A DNA stretch of 64,000 nucleotides, taken from Fragilaria crotonensis. Lineage: Eukaryota; Bacillariophyta; Fragilariophyceae; Fragilariales; Fragilariaceae. Position 1 is the first letter of the stretch; every line of letters starts with the position of its first letter. Below, piece after piece: positions 12,589 through 22,848 of this stretch. The stretch covers positions 1-64,000 of the forward strand of contig JAKSYS010000171.1 of assembly GCA_022925895.1 (NCBI GenBank), written 5' to 3'. The notes beneath the pieces were generated by a model, which was given only the letters and a program-made list of their open reading frames with translations, was not told where the DNA came from and made no database searches. The position numbers and the translations under genes are program-made.

Positions 12589-13400
12589 TCATAGTGTCGG
12601 TTTCGGTTGGAAAAAATTTGTCATGAGCATTTGGGTATTTGGCGCATTCTTCTTTTTAGCAGCAGAACGGACGGCTCTACGGAGCCACCTTACTTGAGTC
12701 GATTTTGGTGCACGTAGAATTTGTTCCAGAGTGAAGCGGAACAGATATTGATCCTCGAAACATACCTCGTCTCGATGAAGGAAAAAATGTCTGATCTCTG
12801 ATTGATGGGAAGACCTGATACGCTCTGCCTCGTTATGCTCTGTGGAGTGGAGCAGTTTATTCCTGTTGATCCAGGCTGAGCGTGTATATGCATGGAGTGC
12901 CGAAATAGTCCTGAGCATTCGTTGACGTGCGAGACGAGAATCAATTTGTTTGGACGCATCGTCTTTGTCGAGGGATGCAAGATGAGTCCATGCTTTACTG
13001 AGGTATCCCCGAAGAGCATTGTCCCATCCAATTGCCGACTGTTTCTGTAGAACGTTGTGGACGGCCTCCCTCATGTGCTGTGGATACTGCTGCATGGTTG
13101 TGGGTAAAATTCTTGGTTCCCGGTGTGCTGCCAATGTCTGATTCCGTCCATCAGAAGGTGTCTCAGCAGATGGGGCGACTTCTCGTAAGAGTCTTTCGAT
13201 ATCTGGGATCTTCCTTCGAATAGCTGATCGTTGCTGTGACATCTCAGAAAGTGCTCTGTCGTCTCTTTGTCAGATAAACAGCATGGGCATGTTTCCAGAT
13301 GTTGGTCATTTGTCGCAGATTGTTGACGTCGCCTCCATCCCAGAGGTAACTGATCGTGAACTAATTTCATATGCTGGGTGCGTTGTGAAGGTCGCAAACG
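12589..13400 (-). CDS. LINE C-terminal region with zinc motif
   Basis: Two overlapping frames. The first (to about 13300) contains CPCCLSDKETTEHFLRC, a C-x2-C-x8-H-x3-C motif as found near the C-terminus of many LINE polyproteins. The second (12589-13242) is a basic 217-codon frame ending KKKNAPNTQMLMTNFFQPKP. They probably belong to the end of the same polyprotein as the RNase H, displaced by a shift. Confidence 0.6.
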
Positions 13401-14854
13401 GCGGAAGTGGGTACCAAAATGTCAAAATCCACGTCGTCCCATACCTTGTCCGACCATTTTCTCTTGTCCTGGATATACTGACGCAGATGGTACCCGTTGA
13501 TGTGAAAACGGAGACAGTCGTCATATTGGCTTGTGAGCCTGCATCCATGTATCGAGATTGATATTTTTTGAGATGGGTCATGATCGACACGTTGTGAGGA
13601 CTTGAGTTTGCCTCTTAAACGATACCGAGTTGCAAGGAAATCCGCGGAGACGTTTAGACGAACGAGAAAGGGAAGGGAATCGTACGAATTCAATCGGTCT
13701 TGGTGGCCTTTGATCCAAGCATAGACCACCTTACAGCGCAATTCCTGCAGAAGGGATGCGATGATGGAAAGGAGATCTGCTTCGTTTGGTTGTCTGGTTG
13801 CCCTCCATCCGCGGCGTGTTATCAACCGAACTTTTGAAAGCGCTGCCTTGCTATCGGTAATCCACTTGAAACGGCTTCTGTGTTTCAATCCCCAATAACG
13901 CGCAAGCCCTGTTATAAACAGAAGAGAAGAAGCGAAGCCCGCGAGTTCGCTTCGCGTCGATGAATTGGTATCAAACGGGCCGTCCACCGGGCCTCCGCAT
14001 TGAAAGAGAGGAAACTTCCTAGTTGAGATGACCCATCCAAAGGTCCCTTCGTTGCCGGAAAGCCCTCCGTCGGACGCGATATATAAACGCTCTCTAGATC
14101 GAAATGCCCGCCAAACCTGGAGATCCGTTGCCACTTGGGTCACGTCCTCAACAAGTCGTCTTTGTGTTCGGGAAAGTGTTGCGAGGTAATCACGTATGGT
14201 CGGGAAGGACGTCGGAGCCATCTCGACTTTCTTGGAGGTCGGACGCTCTCCCGTTGGGGTTGATGGAGTAGAAGAAGTAGGCGGTGTCTTCCAGAACGGG
14301 ATATAGCGAAGGAAGGACGATGTTATGTATCTCTTCCATAAGCGGCGTTGATGGGCTGACGGAGCTTCCTGCCTGGGCCATATATGATGAGTTTTCCAAT
14401 GAGGAGGTCGACGTCCATTAAGAAAATCTGTATGGATTGCCGACAGTCTCCCTGGATCGGTGAGATCTGCAAGTGATGTGACTTGAAGGTACATCCTAAC
14501 CAGATTCAAATCTCGTTGATGTGCAGTGGAATATCGGGCGAGATGGGATTGCTGCATGATGAAGGCATCGGAGTCGGTTTTGAGAGACAGTTGCGGTTGA
14601 TCGGTGATTGTGATAGTTGCATTGTGTGTCGCCAAAAACTTTCGAAGAGACAGTATCCAACAAGGAGTTAGGTATGGAATCTCATATGATGGATTTTCGA
14701 GCAATGGTTGTCCGACTCCTGCTTCCAACTGGGAATGGTGCAGATTGATACGAATCATAGTGCCTGTTGCCGAGCCCGAGTAGATCGTTCCGAAGATATT
14801 TGATTTGTTCGATGCCTGCTTCCGTACGTACGTCGTATAGTTCCATGCCACCAT
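13367..14854 (-). CDS. LINE RNase H domain and RT connection
   Basis: An open frame of 495 codons. Residues about 255-400 form an RNase HI domain with the four acidic residues in order: YIASDGGLSG, TRSELAGFAS, WITDSKAAL and NVSADFLAT. It would remove RNA from the cDNA hybrid during target-primed synthesis. The N-terminal part is probably the RT thumb and connection. It lies just after the RT frame, separated by a stop or shift near 14856. The frame itself is intact. Confidence 0.85.
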   Translation of the reverse strand: MVAWNYTTYVRKQASNKSNIFGTIYSGSATGTMIRINLHHSQLEAGVGQPLLENPSYEIPYLTPCWILSLRKFLATHNATITITDQPQLSLKTDSDAFIMQQSHLARYSTAHQRDLNLVRMYLQVTSLADLTDPGRLSAIHTDFLNGRRPPHWKTHHIWPRQEAPSAHQRRLWKRYITSSFLRYIPFWKTPPTSSTPSTPTGERPTSKKVEMAPTSFPTIRDYLATLSRTQRRLVEDVTQVATDLQVWRAFRSRERLYIASDGGLSGNEGTFGWVISTRKFPLFQCGGPVDGPFDTNSSTRSELAGFASSLLFITGLARYWGLKHRSRFKWITDSKAALSKVRLITRRGWRATRQPNEADLLSIIASLLQELRCKVVYAWIKGHQDRLNSYDSLPFLVRLNVSADFLATRYRLRGKLKSSQRVDHDPSQKISISIHGCRLTSQYDDCLRFHINGYHLRQYIQDKRKWSDKVWDDVDFDILVPTSAVCDLHNAPSI

Positions 14855-14857
14855 ATT

Positions 14858-16000
14858 CTATTGGCCCATGTCGGATAGAGGTCGGAGTTTGGAGCTAACC
14901 TGCAGCTTTTGAAGCATGGATGGGATGATCTTTGTCTGGATTTGATGAAGGCTTTCTTCGCTATCCGCCGCGATGGCTGCAAGACTGTATCGAAGCATGG
15001 GAACATAAATGGACCGGTGGAACGTCATGACGTCTGACGGAGTTATCCGAGGAGAGCGAAGGCGGACAGCGAATGTATCCGCTTTGCTCTTGAGAAACTT
15101 GATGTGGTCCGAAAATGTTCCCAACGGGTTTAGATGCACTCCTAGTATACGTGCCGACTTGTCTAGTGGAACCTGCTTAATGGTAGTCGTGAGTCCCGAT
15201 TCTGCCGAGTTGAGTTCTATGGGCGGATCAGTATGCGCGATAGGTCGAAGACGCGGTCTGCCGGAAACCCACTCCCAGTACATAATATACCAGGTACATT
15301 TGGAAAGGTTCAGTTTGCCGCCCGACAGATGAAGAAGATGTGACCAGGTCTGAGCGACTTCTTGCAAACGACGGATTAAGTTGTCGTATTCCATTTGGCC
15401 CTCTGCATCGGTGAAGCCCAAGTACGTATCATCCACGAACGCGTCTGCAAGCCTTGATGAGGTCACAGATTTGTCTGGCGATTGGAAGGTCATACGTTCT
15501 GGAATGACCTTATCCAGTGTATGCAATAACAGAACCACCAAAGATAACCATACAGCGGGTGATGCACCACTGCCCTGACCTGTGCCGAATAGAGGCTCAA
15601 AACTTGTTCCATGGTAGTTGTCATATGAGACGCCGTAGAATGTTTTCACCGTGTATCTCATAAACTCGAGGACTTAGCATGGCTCAAGATTGCGTTCTCA
15701 GGCATGCCGCACCGACGGGCTGCCAACATACCTAGTGCAACAATAATGCGATCATAGCAAGCTGATGCGTCATTGTCGAAACGAACCAGATTCGTTTTCA
15801 GAACTCTACAAAGGTCGGTTGTTAGCTGCGTCATCATAATAGGGTCCATTGTGGTTCGACGTGGCGTTGATCCGAATTGGCTATTATGGAGTAGATCTAA
15901 TTCATCGGCTCTCCGAACCAGGCGCGATCCCCAAAGAAGCTTAAGAATGAAATTGAAATCCGCTTCAAATAAGTGAATAATGCGAAGTCGATCAATCTGG
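14858..16000 (-). pseudogene. LINE reverse transcriptase region, broken
   Basis: Near 15890-15690 the translation shows QFGSTPRRTTMDPIMMTQLT and then DNDASACYDRI, the RT fingers and palm A motif. A frame break near 15660 separates this from a 267-codon frame (14858-15661) carrying GTGQGSGASP and the catalytic AFVDDTYLG, a variant of YxDD. Together they mark a LINE RT of the type common in diatoms and oomycetes. A linker region with basic, His/Cys-containing sequence lies upstream at about 16900-16400. Confidence 0.85.
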
Positions 16001-17239
16001 GGTCTCCTTGATCTTTTCGATCAAAACATTTGTAGCATTCTGCCATCGGGAAGAGAGATACCATGAGTTAAGACAATAGACAAAATTGCCTTAGACAACG
16101 CAGAAAATCGGGATCCTGAATGATTGCGCGGTAGTGTCCGAGATGGCGACCAGAGGGAGACGTTGAAGTTGTTTCTTTCCACTTAGAGAAACCAACTACA
16201 ATATCGGACTCCGTTATTTCGACGGAGATAGGGTCGTTGTTGAGTACTGCCGCGGGAACTGTGAAGGATAATAAGAACTCCTTAAGAATCTCGTCGTCTC
16301 CATGCCAATGATCTGGAACGATTCCCGCAAGTAAATTTTTGCGTCATCCGAAATACTCGTAAAGGTCAGAGAGTCGTAAATGACGCCGCTTCCACAAGGT
16401 GAACATGCCGCAGCTCTAAACGCCTCTCTGTTGAAGGTTAGAGATGACGCTCAATGTCGCTTTATCGAGAACAGTGTCCCAAACAATGTCCGATTGATCG
16501 TTCGCGTTTAATATAGAATGAATGCTGGTCCCGGGTGGAGTAGCTTCAACGCTGTTCTTATTCCTTGGAACAAGTATCTTCGAAAGTTGGGAGAAGGATC
16601 CTGGATTGAGTTCCTGTCTGAGATGGTGATAAAGACCTCGGCACGACTCGGTTTGGATCGTGCGTCGAACAATTTTTGCTTTCCGTTGTGATTCCTCTGA
16701 AATTCCGAAACCATCATCTTGCGTGTAGGTATCAAGCAACTCTTCGTATGACTTGATTCGAAGATCCAGAGAGGAAACCTGACATTTGCGGAAGTTACGC
16801 GTTGCGCAGTTGAGATGTTTCCGGATTGTAGGTGTATCTAAACTTTGGTTGATGAGGGGAAAGAGAACGAAGGATCCTGACGTTGAATGCGTTCTTGCCA
16901 ATTCCGAAAGGTATTTGCATAGTTTTGGATGCTGTTGATTCTCGAAGTCTAAGAATCCAATAGCGCCTTATAATTGCCGCGTTCCGAGAGCTGGAGACCA
17001 GTCAAACTTCTTCGGGGTTTCGTAAGTTTCTCTCTGAAGCAGCCATCGCTCTACCTTGGTCCGAGTCCCACTGGATAAGTTTCCTGCGCAGCTCATCTTT
17101 ACTCATAGTCAAATGAGATGAATAGAGATGATCCATGCGGGAAAACATGTTGTGCGATTCATAATACACACGCATGTGATTGAGATATGATGACACTAGC
17201 TCCGGGTTGTTTGTGTGAAGTGGCCGGTGAGTTGACGGA

Positions 17240-17880
17240 GCTAGTGGTTGTTGTATCAGGTTCTTCTGAAGTTCCCAATCTCGAGATCAACAAATAAGCC
17301 TCTGTGGTCAGATTGCGGACCCTCGTTGTATGCCAAAGCGCCTGCTCTCACACATTTTGTGCTAGAGATTCGCTGCCATAGATAAAGTCAATGCGGCGGG
17401 ATGGGGAGCCGATGTACGTCGAGTTGGGTGGGTTATCTTGGTGAAGATCAACGAGGTTGCAAGAGACCAGAAAATTCTCGAAAAATGATTCATTATGCGG
17501 TTGTGAATTCGCGTCCATCATTAAAGGATAGCATTCCCATCGTCCTGGAGTTGTCTTATTACTTCTGCCAGGTGTTGGAAAAATAGCTTTCTGGGATTAG
17601 GAGACTTATAGCCTTGATCCTTGAAATAATGGTATTCCCTACTGAACGAACTGCCGAGTGGAGATGTCCTCACATTTCCAGAGCACACTCTGTAGGCGGT
17701 GATCACCGTTAACTTGAAATCGCTCGAGCCGCGGATAGTGAAACCACACCATCTTCCGAGTCCCGTTAGATCTTGAATACTGTCTCCAAAGATGCTTGAT
17801 GTGATTGTACCCGTTACCGCAGTAAGGAACCTCCTGGTTGATATGTCGATTCAACAGAGCAAGGATCGATAGCCTGGGAC
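17240..17880 (-). pseudogene. LINE APE-type endonuclease region, broken
   Basis: Several minus-strand frames carry pieces of an exonuclease/endonuclease/phosphatase-like domain: RWCGFTIRG and LTVITAYRVCSG near 17750-17690, then MMDANSQPHNESFF near 17520, and RRIDFIYGSESLA near 17390. The MMDAN and IDFIYGS blocks fit the Asp/Asn catalytic motifs of APE-type LINE endonucleases, which nick the target DNA. The domain is interrupted by frame changes and stops, so it is not functional in this copy. Confidence 0.6.
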
Positions 17881-18407
17881 GGTACCCGAAAACAACTCTG
17901 CTTTGTTGATGGTGTTTCCAGTATTTTCTTGAAGTCGCTCTGAAGATGGTTGTGCTGCCAGCATGTATTTGTCTCCTAAGCCTGCCACATCTATGTGAAA
18001 AGACTTTATGGACTGAAGATAATAGTGGTAATCTTCAAGGCCTGAGAAAAAGTCAATCCGTGTACGTTTTGAAAAAGAACCGAATAGACGATTGGGATTT
18101 TTGTGTTATTGAATCGCCAAAGGATGTGGTTACATGTGGATCTGTCGGTGATGCCCATGCATGTCGATTTGGTCGACTTCGCGGAGCCGAGAGTAAACTC
18201 GATGTAGGAAGAGGAGGAGTGCTTATGTGCGGACGTTTGGAAAACCTGTGCGCTGGTTCAAACGTCTTGGTCCGAGGACAGAAAAAACTCATTTGTTTAG
18301 CCCACCGTCTGGAGCTTTGGATTCGTATTGAGCTTCCAGTACGGTAGAGATTTCGTCGAGTTCTGATGATGGAAAGGCGACGCCTTGCTGTTGCGACTCA
18401 AATTGAG

Positions 18408-20723
18408 TCAATTCGCTAGTATGCTGCGGGTGTGTCTGTGAACGGATTGAAGTATGGGAATCGGTGCTGCTGGGTGGAGAAGAGCGTACTTTTTTTCTCT
18501 CTGGTGACGGGAACGATGTTGTGGAGCGGTATGACATTGATTCGTCGGAAGAGTCAGAGCTGGACTTATTGGAATCGAAATCTCCCGTGTCAACAAGTTG
18601 TAGAATTGAGTCGGTGCCATACTGAGATTGCTGGTAAACTGCGTTTTGGGAGTTATCCGTTGTGGCGGCGCCTGAACTGGAATTTCCTTTGAGGCAGCCA
18701 GTGATGTGACGACAGATATGAGTGAATTGATTTTATCCTCAATGGATAGCACATTGTCGCCCATAGTGACTTGACGCTCCATGAATTGAACCACTTGACT
18801 TTCCAAACCCCTGAAACGAAGTTTGTGTTCTTCGTGCGATGTATTAAAATCTTGTAAAGATTTGTCAATAGTGTCGAGGCGGTGAAATTGTCGTTCCATT
18901 TGACTAAGTCTGTCGTCAGTGATCTTGCTCAGTTTGTCGTGATCTTTCCTCTGACGTTTCCATATCGCATCCAGTTCATGAAAACGAGCCTGTGTGGACG
19001 ATATAGAGGTTGCCTTGCCTGAGTTTGATGACGCCGTTGTTACCGTTTGATCATCTTGATTTCTGTGCTGTCGTAATGGTAGACTTGCTATGGATTGCTG
19101 ACCTTGGTAAGAGTCGACAGTGGATTCCGAAATAGAAGTGTTGGATGAGAACCGAGATGAAACTGATGAACCACGGCGATCAGCGTCCTTAGAAGCTGGT
19201 TTTGTTGCAATAGTTGCGTCATTTCGCCCACTCTCCGTCGGGGAAACAAGGCTGTCGAAAATTGCGAGACTCTCATTTATTTTTTGTCTTGTGATTTCAA
19301 TAACAGCCGGTGGTCGCCCAATTGATGATCGAAACCTCTCTTCTCGTTGCCTGAAGGGAAATACTCGACCCTTGTAATCTGAGAATTCAGAGAGGACCCG
19401 TTCGTAATGTTGAGGTGGGACCAACATGTACGCTTTCTGGTCATATCCTCCGTTCACAACATCGCATTTGATAGAGGTAGTACTATCCGCTTCGGTCAAC
19501 GAAAGACACCATTCACGAGTGCTTCGTTCTTTTGTCGTTCCGTTTGGGAAATGTTCCGATCTGAGTGTATCAATGTTGGTTATGAACGGTGCCAAGGGAA
19601 TCATCCTTAGGGATTTGACGTACGCGTCGTGTTTTGCAAAAACTGTCTGGATTTGCTCTGTGGACATACTTTCGAAAGCAAACCTTGGAAGGTATACTCC
19701 AATTTTGCTTCCATCGAGGAAGTTCAAGAGTGCTTGGCTTAAACTATGGACGTATCGTTCCCCGCATAAGATCGCAAGATGGTCAATTTTCTGTTCAAGA
19801 GGGGTCTGGCGATGTAGGAAAATGTCGAAATACGGAGTCGCGTCTGGTAGTTGACCTCGTAAATACTGAAGATATCTAACTCGATGAGTTAGATTCGGAG
19901 CCTTGAGAAGAATGTAACCAGCGACCACATGTTTTCCTCCAACACTTTTCGAGTTAGAAATCGCCACAGTAGCCTTGTGTAAATTGAGATTGTTCGTTGT
20001 GTTTGGATTGTTTCTCCAGGGGGTTGGGTTCTTGGAGTTGAAACCAAAACGAGTGGCAATTACAACGAGTGACTGAGTTGGTGAGACCGTGACTGATGGG
20101 AGATAAGTGCGGACTTCTGAAGGAGACATTTGAGAGACGACTCTTGGATTCTCCAGACCTTCAGAGTGCCAGTTGTATAGCATTCCGTCGCTGTCAAGAA
20201 AAACTTTGACAAGGAAATCATAAATCGACTGATTCAGTGCATCGGACTGTTTTTCAACATTGCGGGTGTCAATAGTCATTTGAATGCGGAAAGTCACACG
20301 GTGAGTTCCGTCATTAAGTGGAATGCTTAAATTGGGAATCAAGGCAGATTGTTTGGCGTCGTGAGATGATGCCATCGAATTGGAGGAAAGCGACTTCTCG
20401 CTGCGAGTGTTGTTCTCTTTGGCTTGCACTTGTTGTCCGTTAGTGTCGCCGGATTCATCGGTCTCCTCTGGGATCGGAGCAGGAGACGTCTGAGATGGCA
20501 GGTTGGAGGCGAGCCGCAGGAGTCTTTTTGCCAATTGCAGGTTGGCGTGTGGGCGGGATCTTTCTTCCTTTTGTATGGATTCGTCATCTTGTTGTGAGGC
20601 CCAATTTTTTTCCAAGGGTTTATCTTCCCGTGGATAGACTTCCAGGATGTCGATGTTGTATCCAATGATAGAATGTCTGGCGCATGAATCGAAAGGAATG
20701 GCTGGGAAATAGACATGGCCCAA
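18408..20723 (-). CDS. LINE ORF1-like protein with C-terminal coiled coil
   Basis: An open frame of up to 771 codons; the upstream limit is not an ATG, so the true start is uncertain. The N-terminal quarter is charged and low in complexity. The middle (about residues 130-480) looks globular, with conserved-looking blocks such as KCDVVNGGYDQKAYMLVPP. From about residue 570 to 670 a heptad-patterned segment (LSQMERQFHRLDTIDKSLQD) predicts a coiled coil, as in ORF1 proteins that bind element RNA and multimerise. No zinc knuckle is seen in it. Its place upstream of the endonuclease and RT supports an ORF1 role. It remains open although the downstream enzyme regions are broken. Confidence 0.7.
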   Translation of the reverse strand: MGHVYFPAIPFDSCARHSIIGYNIDILEVYPREDKPLEKNWASQQDDESIQKEERSRPHANLQLAKRLLRLASNLPSQTSPAPIPEETDESGDTNGQQVQAKENNTRSEKSLSSNSMASSHDAKQSALIPNLSIPLNDGTHRVTFRIQMTIDTRNVEKQSDALNQSIYDFLVKVFLDSDGMLYNWHSEGLENPRVVSQMSPSEVRTYLPSVTVSPTQSLVVIATRFGFNSKNPTPWRNNPNTTNNLNLHKATVAISNSKSVGGKHVVAGYILLKAPNLTHRVRYLQYLRGQLPDATPYFDIFLHRQTPLEQKIDHLAILCGERYVHSLSQALLNFLDGSKIGVYLPRFAFESMSTEQIQTVFAKHDAYVKSLRMIPLAPFITNIDTLRSEHFPNGTTKERSTREWCLSLTEADSTTSIKCDVVNGGYDQKAYMLVPPQHYERVLSEFSDYKGRVFPFRQREERFRSSIGRPPAVIEITRQKINESLAIFDSLVSPTESGRNDATIATKPASKDADRRGSSVSSRFSSNTSISESTVDSYQGQQSIASLPLRQHRNQDDQTVTTASSNSGKATSISSTQARFHELDAIWKRQRKDHDKLSKITDDRLSQMERQFHRLDTIDKSLQDFNTSHEEHKLRFRGLESQVVQFMERQVTMGDNVLSIEDKINSLISVVTSLAASKEIPVQAPPQRITPKTQFTSNLSMAPTQFYNLLTREISIPISPALTLPTNQCHTAPQHRSRHQREKKYALLHPAAPIPILQSVHRHTRSILAN

Positions 20724-20773
20724 GATTGTAGTTTCTCAGGTATGTCGATTTTCTGTCGACATGGTACATAAAA

Positions 20774-21082
20774 TTATACCAAATCAAATGATGAAGGGGA
20801 CGGGTCGGTAGTGAAAGAGTTCCAAATCTCGTCGAACCATGGACCTTCAATGGTGTGGCGAGCAAGGATTGCGTACCTGTGCCAGTGAGTGGTTGTAATT
20901 GATTGACGATAGATCGTTTCGTCAGAGAGGCGGCGGTACCGTTCTCCTTCAGTTTCAGGTGGAATCATATCAAACGAGGATGGTTCGAACCACGAAGTAG
21001 TCTCGAAACCGAAAAGGGGATCGTTGTCAGGGGGGAGTATGTACTCAGAGAGCAAACGGGACGGGACCGTTCCTTCAGTCAT
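20774..21082 (-). CDS. LINE first small reading frame
   Basis: The frame starts at an ATG about 95 bases inside the LINE 5' end (MTEGTVPSRLLSEYILPP) and ends at a stop at 20774, about 100 codons later. It is acidic and rich in Ser, Thr and aromatic residues. I do not recognise it. It may be the N-terminal part of the ORF1 product, separated by a later stop, or a separate short protein. The frame is also open upstream into the host element, which is an accident of the junction. Confidence 0.45.
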   Translation of the reverse strand: MTEGTVPSRLLSEYILPPDNDPLFGFETTSWFEPSSFDMIPPETEGERYRRLSDETIYRQSITTTHWHRYAILARHTIEGPWFDEIWNSFTTDPSPSSFDLV

Positions 21083-21176
21083 GGTGATCGGCACGAGAAG
21101 GCGCAGTACTGTTTCAACGGATGAGCGGGTGACGGACAGAAAGGCGATGCAAAAAATCGAAATTGAAAAGTGTGTC

Positions 21177-21191
21177 ACACGAGACAATTCT
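21177..21191. repeat. Target-site duplication of the LINE, right copy
   Basis: This is an exact copy of 12418-12432 at the 5' end of the minus-strand LINE. It fixes that end at about 21176. Confidence 0.9.
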
Positions 21192-22371
21192 ATTTCCAAT
21201 TGTGCTTTTGTGGGATTGAGGAAGTCCGCCTTTATCTTGTCAATCAACAAGCGAATCTTCATGGAGTTTGAATACACGACTCGGCCTTCTCTTTTGACAT
21301 ACGCATTGAACGCACGCGTCAAACGCTTTTCGAATTCGGACCACCACATATGAGGGGGCCTCTCACCAGAATAGAAGAGGGACTTGATTACCTCGTCCGC
21401 TTCGCGGATGTCCACGGCATGTATGCCGACCCCTTCATAGTGTTCCACAAGGCGTTTAAAAGCTTCGCGTCCATCATTTGGTTTGGCTAAGCCTTGAATC
21501 TTGGCTTCCGCAGTATCATTGCCAGCGACGAAGTTAACCAGGAAGGTATGTACTTGAACCGTGTCGATGGCATATGCGTCGCCGTCCAATGGGGCCATTG
21601 CGACATAATCGTCAAGGAAGTCGGCATTTTCTTCTACGACAGGTCCACCATGTTCACGACAAATATACTTAAGTGGAACTCCATCGCGGCCGGGTATAGC
21701 ACGGAGATTATTCACAAAGGTGGGTTTCCAGTCTTCCCACTTTGTTGCCTCCTTGAACTTTTCCGGTTTGGCCGCTTCTGCGAGGGTCCTGGAGTCCGTC
21801 TTGTATTTCTCATGAGTATGGTATCGGCGAATGAGGCAGTAACTTGGCCTATTGGGAAGGCAGAGTCACTAGGGTCACGTCCGAGTCGAAGCTCATCGCG
21901 TGCCCACTGCACGAAAGCCTTGATATTCTTGCGTACGCCAGGTTCAAGCGAATCTGACCCTGTAACACACTAAGATCAAAATATGTCTTGAAGTGTTCAT
22001 CGAGCTCCTTGAATGTGATATCCTTGCAAGAAGTGAAGGTATCAAAGATATCACTGCAATACGCTGAGCTTGCGTCTGTTCCATGAACAAGACTATATTG
22101 TTTACGCCGCACGCGATCAACGCGTCGACGACCGTGAATGCTCCATCCATCATCGTGATTCTATGAATTGGAGGCATTCAATTCGTTAGCACATATAACA
22201 TTCGTACCACGGTTACTGTGTTGCCTTTCACGCATGACCGAAGTCAGGGGATACATGACCGAAGTCAAGTGAGGGGAACATAGTCGAAACTAGTCTTCTC
22301 GTCCTCGTCGTTGCTCCGTTCCATCATGCCCTTCCTCCCTGGGCCATGGAGCGCCATTGGGTCTGATAAAC

Positions 22372-22597
22372 CAAATAAATGTAGCTGCAGTAATAAAGGA
22401 GATAGAGATGAAACTTACAAAGGTACTACTCGAAATGGTTATAAAAGAATTGTGTGTACACTATGAATCGAATTCGTATCATACATCATACATCATGCAC
22501 TACTGAACGTGCAATCGTGGTTGAGCACCGGATGTCACAGATGCGAAGACGTACAGTAGACTCATGGGACAGTAGATATCCTAACGGATTTTACTTG
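22372..22597 (-). repeat. 5' LTR of second copia element (226 bp)
   Basis: It pairs with 7441-7666 at 225 of 226 positions. Its inner edge meets the primer-site-like motif at 22359-22372. The outer flank begins ACCT, matching the four bases before 7441. Confidence 0.92.
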
Positions 22598-22848
22598 ACC
22601 TGATACCCTCCCTGGTTTGATTTTTTGTTTCTTGAATCTCGAAATCGACACAGCACTACGACATCCTATCTTCGTGTGCGTGAATACGACGACGATGGGC
22701 CAATCGAGACGACTTCACCAATTTGCGGTAACACCTTCTAAGTGGTTTCGCAACTCATCTATCAAATGATAACGAATATCGAATTATGATCTACCGCAGT
22801 ATTCAGAAAACATAGAGCTACACTACGGTACATTAAGTACATACTCGA

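Larger units (their letters stand above)
12433..21176 (-). mobile_element. LINE (non-LTR) retrotransposon with endonuclease, RT and RNase H, nested in the copia element
   Basis: It is 8.74 kb on the minus strand, flanked by a perfect 15-bp target duplication ACACGAGACAATTCT (12418-12432 and 21177-21191). The element's 3' end carries a short TTATTATTATT tail before the duplication. Order from the 5' end: a short 5' leader, a small first frame, a 771-codon ORF1-like frame with coiled coil, an APE-type endonuclease region, reverse transcriptase, an RNase H domain, a CCHC-type zinc motif and a basic C-terminal region. The ORF1-like and RNase H frames remain open, but the endonuclease and RT regions are broken by several stops and shifts, so the copy is dead. 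The perfect duplication argues for fairly recent insertion, after the host copia element had arrived. Confidence 0.92.
7441..22597 (-). mobile_element. Ty1/copia (CoDi-like) LTR retrotransposon, full length, split by a LINE
   Basis: A copia-type fossil on the minus strand, bounded by 226-bp LTRs (7441-7666 and 22372-22597) that differ at one base, so the insertion is young. A short ACCT duplication flanks it. A G-rich tract (GAGGGGAC) lies beside the 3' LTR, and the primer-site-like motif beside the 5' LTR. Parts on the minus strand: leader and Gag about 22370-21190, more Gag with a Gly/Arg-rich run about 12420-12180, protease near 11760, integrase about 11100-10500, a chromodomain-like segment about 9670-9520, reverse transcriptase about 9450-8500 (core YVDDILAIS), and RNase H about 8430-7800. 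An 8.7-kb LINE sits inside Gag. Apart from that insertion it is broken by about five interruptions. It is the same lineage as the fragment at 1-3.66 kb. Confidence 0.9.
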
